A stretch of DNA of 7,467 bases from Candidatus Latescibacterota bacterium (GCA_012962735.1 DTXA01000309.1:1-7467); one strand, 5' to 3'; counted from the first letter of the stretch, positions 1-6,724 are shown. Translations and numbers: made by a program. The notes: a model not told the origin generated them from the sequence alone.

Positions 1-2
1 AC

Positions 3-776
3 GAGGGGGAGCTGAGGGACAGGATCAAGAACAAGACCATAAGGCCCACGACCATACCCCAGACTTTGGAAGACCTAAAGATAGAACACGCCCTAGCCCG
101 GGAGGCCCTGAGGCTTGCTTTTGAGCAACATAAGGAGCTGGCAGTTGGGCTCAGGGGGGTCCACCGGGAGCGGTCGATCTCGGATGCCTTCAGGCAGGAG
201 GAGGCTGGAAAGTCCCTGATAGATATGGCCAGGTGCGACATGATCATAGGTAGCGGTGGAGTGCTCTCCCACGCCCCCAGGCGCTCCCAGGCTATGAAGT
301 TGTTGATGGACGCATATGAGCCCTTGGGGTTCACGAGGCTTGCTGTGGACAGCATATTCATGATGCCACATCTCGGGGTGTTGGCCAAGGTGGACGAGGA
401 TGCGGCCTCCCAAGTCTTCTGGAGGGACTGTATGGTATACTTAGGCACCTGCATAGCGCCCTGGGGGCAAAGCAAGCCGGGAGGGCGGTGCCTCAGGTTC
501 AGGATGGGGGAGGTCGAGGGGGAGGTGGCGTTCGGGGATATCAAAGTGGTGCCCTTGGCATACGGGCAGGAGGCGGATGTAGAGGTCTTCCCAGAGAGGG
601 GCTTCGATTTGGGAGCCGGGAGGGGGAAATCGGTGAGGAGGAGGGCCTGGGGGGGCGTGGTAGGGGTGGTGTTCGACTGCAGGGGGAGGCCCCTGAGGCT
701 CCCGGAGGACGACCGGGAGAGGCGGGAGGCCCTCCAAAGATGGGCAAGGCAGATGAACCTGTACCCAGATGGATGA
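3..776 (+). CDS. glmL: GlmL/MutL-family ASKHA-type ATPase, C-terminal part (5' end outside window)
   Basis: The open frame enters from the left edge, giving 257 residues of a family that usually has about 460, so the N-terminal nucleotide-binding half is missing. Recognisable family features are the glycine motif GSGGVLSHAP (249-278), an Asp and PHLGVLA segment (348-386), FDLGAGRGK (606-632) and the ending GGVVGVVFDCRGRP (654-695), followed by a charged helix that closes with YPDG. A TTG at 66 could be mistaken for a start, but the coding pattern continues upstream of it. The family is named for genes beside glutamate mutase and is thought to be an accessory or reactivating ATPase for B12-dependent mutases; that role is known only by association. 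No mutase subunit lies in this window. The neighbours are membrane proteins, so here it may power or assemble something else. Family call fairly sure; function unknown. Confidence 0.85.
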   Translation, partial: EGELRDRIKNKTIRPTTIPQTLEDLKIEHALAREALRLAFEQHKELAVGLRGVHRERSISDAFRQEEAGKSLIDMARCDMIIGSGGVLSHAPRRSQAMKLLMDAYEPLGFTRLAVDSIFMMPHLGVLAKVDEDAASQVFWRDCMVYLGTCIAPWGQSKPGGRCLRFRMGEVEGEVAFGDIKVVPLAYGQEADVEVFPERGFDLGAGRGKSVRRRAWGGVVGVVFDCRGRPLRLPEDDRERREALQRWARQMNLYPDG

Positions 777-889
777 GCTTGGAGCTTTTGGCTGCCCTGC
801 GGAGGAAGGAGCTGGACCGCAGGGAACGGATACGGCGAGAGACGTTGGAGCAGGTGATAGAAACCCTGGTCCGGGAGGCATATATTTGA
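740..889 (+). CDS. small charged helical protein, 49 aa, unknown function
   Basis: This short ORF overlaps the end of the GlmL-like gene. From the ATG at 740 it has an SD-like GGGAGG at 724-729, ten bases upstream. A second possible ATG at 773 would form an ATGA overlap with the GlmL stop, the junction style used elsewhere here, but it has no SD; that version would be 38 residues. The part beyond the overlap uses the same codons as its neighbours (CTG, AGG, CGG, ATA, GAG). It encodes a single amphipathic helix rich in Arg, Glu and Leu, with stretches such as LLAALRRKELDRRERIRRE. No membrane segment and no family I recognise. It could be a small partner of the GlmL-like ATPase, or chance coding. 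Confidence 0.45.
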   Translation: MGKADEPVPRWMSLELLAALRRKELDRRERIRRETLEQVIETLVREAYI

Positions 890-966
890 GGGATATAAAA
901 GGATTTCAAGAGGCTCTGACCAATATGTCCAAATAAAAGTTGGAGTTATAAAGGAGGTATCCTGGT
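890..966 (+). promoter_or_regulatory. AT-rich spacer with strong SD; possible promoter of the five-gene unit
   Basis: This 77-nt gap is clearly more AT-rich than the genes on either side. It ends in a strong SD, AAGGAGG (951-957), nine bases before the ATG at 967. It contains ATATAAAA (893-900) and TTATAA (946-951), but I could not pair either with a convincing -35 at normal spacing. ATATAAAA would also pass for a TATA box if the organism were archaeal. A promoter here is inferred from base composition and from this being the largest break in block 1. Confidence 0.35.
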
Positions 967-2097
967 ATGGCCCATGCCTATACTCCAGGTCTGAGGATAA
1001 CCGACAGGGCCCTGGTGAGGAAGCAGAGGCTCTTGCCCATAGAGGGGGAGGTCTTAGTCGATGTCGGGCGGGAGGTCAAGGCCGAGGACGTGGTAGCCAG
1101 GGCGTTCCTCCCCGGGAAGGTACAGAACATCAACATAGTTCATCTCTTGGGAGTGGAGCCCGGGGAAGCGCGGAAGTATATGACGAAGGGGGAAGGGGAG
1201 GAGGTTGAAGCCGGCGAGATCTTAGCTGAAACGAGGCCCCTGCTCAAGTGGTTCAGGAGGCAGGTCGCATCGCCCGTGGGGGGGACCATAGAGAGCATCT
1301 CCGATGTGACCGGCCAGGTGCTCCTGAGGGAACCCTCCGAGCCCTTAGAATTGAAAGCGTACATAGACGGAAGGGTTGTGGATGTGACCCCCGGACAGGG
1401 GGTGGCGATAGAGACCGCCGCCGCTTTGGTGCAGGGCATATTCGGGATAGGGGGGGAGGCCACCGGGGAGCTGAGCGTGGCCGTGGATGGTCCGGACGAG
1501 GTACTGACCGCCGACCATATCGCTTCGGATCATATAGGCAAAATAGTGGTCGGCGGGAGCCTTGTGGAGGCGAGTGCTTTCGAACGTGCCCGGGAGATGG
1601 GTGTGCGGGGGATAGTGGCAGGAGGGATAAGGGATATAGACCTGAGGGAACTTTTAGGGTACGAGCTCGGGGTGGCCATAACCGGGACGGAGAAGGTAGG
1701 GTTCGTGTTGATGGTCACCGAGGGTTTCGGGAATATAGCTATGGCCGAGAGGACGTTTGAATTGCTCAAGCGATACGAAGGCCGCAAGGCCAGCATAAGC
1801 GGCGCCACGCAGATAAGGGCCGGGGTCATCCGACCCGAGGTGGTCGTCCCCAGGGCTGAGCTTGCGCCGGAGGATGTGGATGAGGAGAGGACGGACGCCC
1901 GGGGGGTGGAGGTAGGGGACATGGTGCGCCTCATCCGTGCGCCGTTCTTCGGCAGGATCGGCAGGGTAATAGGACTCCCTCCCGAACTCAGACAGATCCC
2001 CACCGAAAGCGTTACAAGGGTCTTGGAGGTGGAACTAGTAGGGGGCGAAAGGGTCGTCGTCCCTAGGGCGAACGTGGAGAGGATGGAGGGGAGATGA
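967..2097 (+). CDS. soluble protein with barrel-sandwich (biotinyl/lipoyl-like) N-terminus and KOW-like C-terminus
   Basis: 376 residues, no signal peptide or membrane segment, so probably cytoplasmic. Residues 27-50 (GEVLVDVGREVKAEDVVARA and on) and 99-120 (VASPVGGTIESISDVTG) look like the two halves of a barrel-sandwich hybrid fold, as in biotinyl/lipoyl domains and the N-terminus of RnfC. There is no MKM-type lysine motif, so no attached cofactor is predicted. Residues about 150-290 form a Gly/Val/Ile-rich alpha/beta region with GVRGIVAGGI and a GTEKVGFVLMVTEGFG stretch. Residues about 315-372 (VGDMVRLIRAPFFGRIGRV, ending in VVVPRANVERM) resemble a KOW/SH3-like beta barrel. The start is set by AAGGAGG at 951-957. 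It shares ATGA with the next gene. I do not recognise a named family. Inference: a soluble adaptor linking the GlmL-like ATPase to the membrane proteins downstream. Confidence 0.75.
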   Translation: MAHAYTPGLRITDRALVRKQRLLPIEGEVLVDVGREVKAEDVVARAFLPGKVQNINIVHLLGVEPGEARKYMTKGEGEEVEAGEILAETRPLLKWFRRQVASPVGGTIESISDVTGQVLLREPSEPLELKAYIDGRVVDVTPGQGVAIETAAALVQGIFGIGGEATGELSVAVDGPDEVLTADHIASDHIGKIVVGGSLVEASAFERAREMGVRGIVAGGIRDIDLRELLGYELGVAITGTEKVGFVLMVTEGFGNIAMAERTFELLKRYEGRKASISGATQIRAGVIRPEVVVPRAELAPEDVDEERTDARGVEVGDMVRLIRAPFFGRIGRVIGLPPELRQIPTESVTRVLEVELVGGERVVVPRANVERMEGR

Positions 2098-3290
2098 CAA
2101 TTCTGATCCTGTTTCTGACGGCCTTGGCCTCAGGGGTCGAGCTTCCCGTGCCCTCGGCCTCTGACCTTCCCGGGGACGATGGGAAGGCCGTTCTGCTCGT
2201 CTGGCCCAGTATGCCGTACGAGGCCCCTGAGGTCTTCTATATGGTCCAGGCCTCGGATAGCCCGGAGGGGCCGTTTGAAGAGGTGACCAGGTTCCCCTCC
2301 ACAACCGGATATAGGGAGGAGAGGAAGGCCCCATTCTGGACGTGGAGGAGGGGCAGGGACGAGCACTTCTTCATAGTCCGCACGGTCGGGGGGAAGCCCT
2401 TAGAAAGCGGGAGGGAATATTACTTTCGCTTAGGGGTGGATTTCGGGGGAGGCCCGGAATTCGGCCCTGTAGCGTCCGCCGTCCCCGAGGCGAACTGGTT
2501 CGATCCTACAAAGCTCAACAACTTCGTCTTCATGCTTCTCTTCGCAGGGGTAGTGCTCTGGTTCATAGGGAGGGCGAGGAAAAAAGAGCTTTTCTTGAGA
2601 AAGATCCCGGGGCTGAACGCAGTTGAAGAGGCCATAGGCCGGGCGACCGAGATGGGAAGGCCCATATATTATCTCACAGGAAGGCTCGGGATGTCCTCGG
2701 TCTCAACCATAGCTGCCACCATAGTCCTGAGGAACATAGCCAAAAGGGCGGCAGAATACGATGCCCAGCTCAGGGTGCCCCATACCGACCCCATTGTGAT
2801 GGCCGTGTGCAGGGAGGTGGTGAAAGGGGCCTATCTTGAAGCCGGAAGGCCCGATGCTTACAGGGAAGATATAAACTTTTACGTCACGGACGACCAGTTC
2901 AGCTACACCATGGCCGTGGACGGTATGATAGTGAGGGAAAGGCCTGCGGCCGTGTTCTTCATGGGATATTACTATGCAGAATCCCTGCTTTTGGCCGAGG
3001 TCGGGGCGAGCGTGGAGGCGATACAGATAGCAGGAACGGACGCTGAACACCAGCTTCCCTTCTTCGTCACGGCCTGCGATTACACCCTCATCGGGGAGGA
3101 ACTTTACGCCGCAAGCGCTTATCTTTCGAGGGAGCCGGTCCTCGTGGGGACCCTCAGGGCCCAGGACGTGGGCAAGCTCCTCCTTGCGGCGTTTCTGATA
3201 CTGGGCACCATAGCTGTTACGGTGGGGGCATGGATGGGTATAGAACATAAGATTAAGTATTTCTTAGACATATTGAGGGAATTTTCATAA
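2094..3290 (+). CDS. Fn3-like ectodomain, membrane segment and alpha/beta domain protein (DUF6754-like)
   Basis: 398 residues. A hydrophobic signal-like N-terminus (1-14) is followed by a beta-rich, Fn3-like region (about 18-133) with VLLVWP, FYMVQASDSPEGPF and YYFRLGVDFGGGPEFGPVA. A membrane helix (about 141-159) is followed by RARKK, which places the next part in the cytoplasm. Residues 165-358 form an alpha/beta domain: strand RPIYYLTGRLG, a helix, LRVPHTDP, a helix, INFYVTDDQ, then AAVFFMGYYYAES and AGTDAEHQLPFF. A second membrane helix lies at about 360-381, with a short amphipathic tail. The layout matches what I recall of DUF6754 proteins, from memory and unchecked. Its ATGA start overlaps the previous stop and has a GGAGGGG SD, suggesting coupled translation. 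Function unknown. The same fold order seems to recur in the protein at 3975-4793. Confidence 0.8.
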   Translation: MTILILFLTALASGVELPVPSASDLPGDDGKAVLLVWPSMPYEAPEVFYMVQASDSPEGPFEEVTRFPSTTGYREERKAPFWTWRRGRDEHFFIVRTVGGKPLESGREYYFRLGVDFGGGPEFGPVASAVPEANWFDPTKLNNFVFMLLFAGVVLWFIGRARKKELFLRKIPGLNAVEEAIGRATEMGRPIYYLTGRLGMSSVSTIAATIVLRNIAKRAAEYDAQLRVPHTDPIVMAVCREVVKGAYLEAGRPDAYREDINFYVTDDQFSYTMAVDGMIVRERPAAVFFMGYYYAESLLLAEVGASVEAIQIAGTDAEHQLPFFVTACDYTLIGEELYAASAYLSREPVLVGTLRAQDVGKLLLAAFLILGTIAVTVGAWMGIEHKIKYFLDILREFS

Positions 3291-3300
3291 AGGGGGGTCT

Positions 3301-3978
3301 GTGTCTTTCCTCCGCCAGTATGTCCCCTTAGTCATAGCGTTCGTGATGGGCGTGGTCTTCGCCCTGCAGTACTATGTACCTCACCCAGCGTCGGAGAGGC
3401 TGCTCACCACGGTCAACGACTGGCTCATCGTGGTGTGGGGATTTTCCATGGTCTTGGGGCTGGCGAGCCTTATAGGCTCACACTGGGGAAAGCTCAAGAG
3501 GAAGGCGCCGGGGTGGGGCTACAGCCTCGTGGTATTTGTGGGGATATTCGGGACCTTGGCCGTGGGAATAGCGAGCAGGGGGAAGATGTTCGAAGAGGAA
3601 GGTCTGGTGCTTACGGCCTTGGGTTGGGTTTACGAGAACATTTTGGTCCCCCTTCAAGGTACGGTCTTCTCCCTTCTGGCCTTCTTCATCGCATCCGCGG
3701 CCTTCCGCACGTTTAGGGTGAGGAATTTGGAGGCTGGGTTCCTCCTGGCCGCCGCTGCCCTCGTCATGTTGGGGCACGTTCCTTTGGGGGAGTATATTTG
3801 GGACAACCTCCTGGGATTCCTTCCACCTAAGGCGGACGAGGTTATGGGATGGATAATGAACGTGCCCAATATGGCGGCCAAAAGGGGGATACTTTTAGGG
3901 GTGGCATTGGGGGTCATAGCCACCTCCCTTAAGATCATCTTCGGGATAGAGAGGGCTTATATGGGGGAGGGAGGATGA
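3301..3978 (+). CDS. polytopic membrane protein, about six helices, unknown family
   Basis: 225 residues starting at GTG, with a G-rich SD (AGGGGGG, 3291-3297) ten bases after the previous stop. Hydrophobic segments lie at about 8-24, 39-60, 73-91, 118-136, 145-160 and 195-214. The basic loop LKRKAPGW after the second segment marks the cytoplasmic side. Between segments five and six, the stretch EYIWDNLLGFLPPKADEV may be a surface helix. There are no transporter motifs, no Walker motifs and no clear catalytic residues. The gene overlaps the next one by ATGA. It probably forms part of a membrane complex with the other products of the unit. The membrane call is safe; the role is unknown. Confidence 0.8.
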   Translation: MSFLRQYVPLVIAFVMGVVFALQYYVPHPASERLLTTVNDWLIVVWGFSMVLGLASLIGSHWGKLKRKAPGWGYSLVVFVGIFGTLAVGIASRGKMFEEEGLVLTALGWVYENILVPLQGTVFSLLAFFIASAAFRTFRVRNLEAGFLLAAAALVMLGHVPLGEYIWDNLLGFLPPKADEVMGWIMNVPNMAAKRGILLGVALGVIATSLKIIFGIERAYMGEGG

Positions 3979-4793
3979 AAGGGTTAGCGGAGAGGATACT
4001 CACGATGGACAGGAGGGTGATATACAGCCTTATGGCCTCCGTTGCCCTTCTACCTTTGATCTTGGGCCCCTTTGGGTTTCCTTCCAGGGTGAGCCCGGAG
4101 GTGAGAGCGGCTTACGAGAAGATGGAATCGCTCCCCGAGGGAGTCCCCTTCTTGATCTCCATGGATTTTGATCCTGCCTCCAAGCCAGAGCTTTATCCCA
4201 TGGCGGAGGCCCTGGTGAGGCACGCCTTCAGGAGGAACCTGAGGGTGATAGGGATGAACCTCTGGGTGACGGGGAGCGGGATGGCGGAGAAGATCCTGTC
4301 GGATGTGGCGGAGGAATATGGGAAGGAGTATGGGAAGGATTACGTATACCTCGGATGGGCTCCAGGGGCCACAAATGTGATATTGGGGCTCGGACAAGAC
4401 CTCTACAAGACATATCCGAGGGACTATTACGGCAATCCGACTTCCGGTATGCCGGTCCTGGAGGGGGTGCGGACCTTGGCTGATATACCGTTTATGGTGG
4501 ACTTGGCTGCTGGGGACCCAGGGGTAGAGACATGGGTGGTGTACGGGAAGGCGAGGTCCATGGCGGGGGGATGCACAGCCGTCATAGCCCCGGCTATGTA
4601 TGCATTTCTCAACTCCGGCCAGCTCGTGGGGCTCATAGGTGGGATGAGAGGGGCAGCGGAATACGAGGCACTTTTAAGGAAGCCGGGGAAGGCCACGGTG
4701 GGGATGGATGTGCAGTCTACGACACATATGCTTATCTTGGGACTGATAGTTTTAAGCAACCTGGTGTTTTTCTTGAGCAAAGGGGGAAGGTGA
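3975..4793 (+). CDS. membrane-anchored alpha/beta protein with a helix at each end, unknown function
   Basis: 272 residues with membrane segments at about 15-34 and 250-267. The body alternates strand and helix: GVPFLISMDFDP (56-67), a helix 70-86, LRVIGMNLWVTGSG (89-102), helix AEKILSDVAEEYGKEYG, DYVYLGWAPGATNVILGLG (122-140), IPFMVDLAAGDPG (171-183) and a Gly/Ala-rich stretch 197-226. The Gly-rich turns after strands suit a nucleotide- or small-ligand-binding alpha/beta fold, but no classical motif is present. The basic N-terminus would place the body outside the cell by the positive-inside rule; the hydrophobic stretch 198-222 makes this uncertain. The pre-anchor segment (EYEALLRKPGKATVGMDVQ) resembles that of the protein at 2094-3290 (ELYAASAYLSREPVLVGTL). 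A GGGAGG SD lies just upstream of the ATGA overlap. Not assigned to a known family. Confidence 0.8.
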   Translation: MKGLAERILTMDRRVIYSLMASVALLPLILGPFGFPSRVSPEVRAAYEKMESLPEGVPFLISMDFDPASKPELYPMAEALVRHAFRRNLRVIGMNLWVTGSGMAEKILSDVAEEYGKEYGKDYVYLGWAPGATNVILGLGQDLYKTYPRDYYGNPTSGMPVLEGVRTLADIPFMVDLAAGDPGVETWVVYGKARSMAGGCTAVIAPAMYAFLNSGQLVGLIGGMRGAAEYEALLRKPGKATVGMDVQSTTHMLILGLIVLSNLVFFLSKGGR

Positions 4794-5518
4794 TGGGGCC
4801 GGAAGTTCTGGGCGTCTGGGTCGCGGCCGGTTTGACCTTGGCGATATTCAGCTTCCTTTACAAGGATAACCCTTTCTTCAAGTTCGGTGAGCACCTCTAC
4901 ATAGGGGTATCGGTCGGATACAGCTTGACGGTGCTGATATTCAACTTCATGCTCCCCAAATGGTGGACGCCGCTGTTCCGGGAGGGGAGGATGGTGCTCT
5001 TAGTTCCCACCGTCTTAGGGCTTCTGATATGGACCAGGTTCTTCCCAAGGATATCCTGGCTGAGCAGGTGGGCCTTCGCCTTCGTCATGGGCTTCGGAGC
5101 AGGGGTGCAGATACCGAGGATGATATCCAAGTACCTGTTCAGACAGGTGGAGAGCACCGTGGTCCCTTTGATCTCAAGGGGCTTAGAGGGGATCAGGTTC
5201 GGATGGGGGGATTTCTCCAATTTCCTGACGGCGTTCGGCGTGGTGAGCGTGCTGACGTATTTCTTCTTCTCGATGGAGCATAAAGGGCCGATAAACACCT
5301 TAGCGAGGGCCGGGATTTTGTTCCTCATGGTTTCGTTCGGAGCATCGTTCGGATATACCGTGATGGCCAGGGTCTCCCTTTTGTTCGGCAGGATATACGA
5401 CCTGGTGGAGTTCTCGTCCGGGCGGTATGGGCACGCTACCTTGGTGCTCCTGAGCCTTATGGTGGTGGCGTTCGTGGCCTCGGCCCTGCTCCAGAGGCGG
5501 GGCGGGCGTTCTTTATAG
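4793..5518 (+). CDS. polytopic membrane protein, about seven helices, unknown family
   Basis: 241 residues. The start is the ATG at 4793, which shares its first base with the previous TGA (TGATG) and has GGGGGAAGG just upstream. The frame is open back to 4532, but that part overlaps the previous gene and does not look coding. Hydrophobic segments lie at about 5-22, 37-53, 67-83, 91-108, 143-160, 168-187 and 213-232. Two stretches look conserved: FLYKDNPFFKFGEHLYIGVS after the first helix, and FFFSMEHKGPINTLARAGI leading into FGASFGYTVMARVSLLFG (182-199). A basic tail, QRRGGRS, ends the protein on the likely cytoplasmic side. It is the last gene of the unit. With the product of 3301-3978 it gives two multi-helix subunits around two anchored alpha/beta proteins. 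Substrate and function unknown. Confidence 0.8.
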   Translation: MGPEVLGVWVAAGLTLAIFSFLYKDNPFFKFGEHLYIGVSVGYSLTVLIFNFMLPKWWTPLFREGRMVLLVPTVLGLLIWTRFFPRISWLSRWAFAFVMGFGAGVQIPRMISKYLFRQVESTVVPLISRGLEGIRFGWGDFSNFLTAFGVVSVLTYFFFSMEHKGPINTLARAGILFLMVSFGASFGYTVMARVSLLFGRIYDLVEFSSGRYGHATLVLLSLMVVAFVASALLQRRGGRSL

Positions 5519-5551
5519 CCCCAAAAAGTTTCGCTGGGATACTTTTTGGGG
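5519..5551 (+). terminator. strong stem-loop directly after the last gene of block 1; probable terminator
   Basis: CCCCAAAAAGT (5519-5529) pairs perfectly over 11 bp with ACTTTTTGGGG (5541-5551), with an 11-nt loop. The stem begins at the base after the TAG stop. The bases after the stem are GCCCCTAAGG, so the usual run of U is absent. It may terminate transcription, or stop 3' decay of the membrane operon message. Confidence 0.55.
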
Positions 5552-5589
5552 GCCCCTAAGGTCTCCAGTTAGCTTGTATTAGACAGAAG

Positions 5590-5622
5590 GCCTCCTTAAA
5601 GTGAACGATACTCCGAGGAGGC
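5590..5622 (+). promoter_or_regulatory. hairpin that would hide the bpsA ribosome binding site
   Basis: GCCTCCT (5590-5596) is complementary to AGGAGGC (5616-5622), and one G-T wobble extends the stem inward. The loop is 17 nt and contains AAAGTGAAC. The right arm holds the whole bpsA SD core, GGAGG (5617-5621), four bases before the ATG at 5626, so the folded form should reduce translation. The 5560-5589 stretch shows TTGTAT (5574-5579), 16 bases before TTAAAG, as only a weak promoter candidate. Confidence 0.4.
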
Positions 5623-5625
5623 AGA

Positions 5626-6681
5626 ATGACTGTAGGGGAGCTGTATGGAAGGCTTAAGGATAAGTCCAAGTGGTTCTTTATGGAGAGGGATATAGGACGC
5701 CTCTTCTCAGCCCTTCGGTCTTCGGGGGACTTCTGGGAGGTCCTGGACCTTTCGGAGGTGCCGATGCTTCTGGCAAGCTGGCTTGTGGGGGAGTTGGAAC
5801 GGGAGGGGTTCGTGGCAGTGGTGGGGGAGGAGGTCCGGCTGACCGAAAAGGGGGAATGCTTCTGCAGGGAGAACGACATATCCAGGGCCAGGAGGCTGGA
5901 GTGCCCCTGGTGCCGCGGGAAGGCGGTGCACGTAGAGGCCTATATGAAGGTCCTGAGGGAGTTCAAAGGGCTTTCCTTAGAGCGTCCCGAACCCCTAAGG
6001 CAGTATGACCAAGGCTATGTGACCGAGGAGAGCACAGTGGCAAGGGTGGTGCTCATGGCCGCAAGGGGGGACCTTGAGGGGAATGCGATATTGGTCTTAG
6101 GGGACGACGACTTGGCGGGCCTCGCCCTGGCCCTCACCGGAGCTCCCAAGGAAGTGGTGGTGTTGGATATAGATGAAAGGCTCTTGGACTTCATAGAGGA
6201 CAAGGCCCGGGAGGTCGGGTTCCATAACCTCGAGGCCCGGAGGGCGGACTTCCGGGACCCCCTCCCCGAGGACCTGGTGGGGAGGTTCGATGTGTTCCTG
6301 ACCGACCCGAGTGAGAGCCTCCCGGCCCTCAAGGCTTTCATAGGTAGGGGGGTCGTGGGCCTGAAGGGCCTCGGAGGGGCAGGGTACTTTGGGCTTACGA
6401 GGGCGGAGTCCTCGCTGTGGAAGTGGAGGGAGCTGGAAAAAATCCTCGTGGAGGACTTCGGGATGGCAATCACGGATATAATCCACGACTTCAACGCCTA
6501 CCTTAGTTGGGGTTATGAGAGGGAGATGAAGGCGTGGGATTACCTTCCAGTGAAGGCAGAGCCTAAGGGAATATGGTACAGATCTTGCTGGTTTAGAATA
6601 GAAAGGGTGGAGGAGACCCATTTAGAGAACGTACCGATTGAGGGAGAGATCGTAGAGGATGAGGAGATGGCTACGGCATAG
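5626..6681 (+). CDS. bpsA: N4-bis(aminopropyl)spermidine synthase (branched-chain polyamine synthase)
   Basis: 351 residues, full length for the family (formerly DUF43). It transfers aminopropyl groups from decarboxylated SAM to spermidine, giving branched N4-bis(aminopropyl)spermidine, which protects nucleic acids at high temperature; it acts in the cytoplasm. Residues 1-80 form a winged-helix-like N-terminus. A Cys cluster follows (C78, C80, CPWC 93-96). The catalytic domain is Rossmann-like: YDQGYVT (127-133), the diagnostic GDDDL (159-163), LDIDERL (180-186), TDPSE (226-230) and GGAGYFGLTRAESS (250-263). The third residue of DPSE is usually Pro in archaeal forms as I remember them. The acidic C-terminal tail (EDEEMATA) matches the flexible tail reported to matter in the Thermococcus enzyme. 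The start is set by GAGGAGG at 5615-5621. pdaD lies 43 nt downstream. Confidence 0.93.
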   Translation: MTVGELYGRLKDKSKWFFMERDIGRLFSALRSSGDFWEVLDLSEVPMLLASWLVGELEREGFVAVVGEEVRLTEKGECFCRENDISRARRLECPWCRGKAVHVEAYMKVLREFKGLSLERPEPLRQYDQGYVTEESTVARVVLMAARGDLEGNAILVLGDDDLAGLALALTGAPKEVVVLDIDERLLDFIEDKAREVGFHNLEARRADFRDPLPEDLVGRFDVFLTDPSESLPALKAFIGRGVVGLKGLGGAGYFGLTRAESSLWKWRELEKILVEDFGMAITDIIHDFNAYLSWGYEREMKAWDYLPVKAEPKGIWYRSCWFRIERVEETHLENVPIEGEIVEDEEMATA

Positions 6682-6724
6682 TTGGTGAGCGGTTAGTTCA
6701 CTAAAGCATCGGGGAGGAAATGCG
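6682..6724 (+). promoter_or_regulatory. bpsA-pdaD spacer with small inverted repeat and the pdaD SD
   Basis: The 43-nt gap contains TTAGTTCACTAA (6693-6704), a 4-bp inverted repeat (TTAG/CTAA) around TTCA that includes GTTCACT, the complement of the AGTGAAC found in the other two polyamine leaders. The pdaD SD is GGGGAGG (6711-6717), seven bases before the TTG. There is no terminator, so bpsA and pdaD can share a transcript. Confidence 0.35.

Noticed and set aside
488..739. Upstream extension of the small ORF at 740-889
   Set aside because: Gly/Arg-rich shadow of the GlmL-like gene with no protein-like pattern.
1015..1420. Carboxyl-carrier or lipoyl attachment domain in the KOW-like protein
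   Set aside because: The sandwich-like strands are there, but the MKM/DK-type attachment lysine between them is absent.
1248..1760. 170-residue open frame on the plus strand
   Set aside because: Out-of-frame shadow of the KOW-like gene; its Arg/Gly-rich sequence is what shifted GC-rich codons produce.
2703..3248. 181-residue open frame on the minus strand
   Set aside because: It lies wholly inside the 398-aa protein gene, has an unnatural His/Pro-rich composition, and has no SD or neighbours on that strand.
4532..4792. Upstream extension of the last membrane protein
   Set aside because: It overlaps the 272-aa gene, reads as low-complexity Gly/Arg sequence, and the ATG at 4793 has both an SD and a TGATG overlap.
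3301..5518. ABC or ion-transporter permeases
   Set aside because: No Walker/ABC signature partner, EAA loop or known permease motif in either membrane protein.
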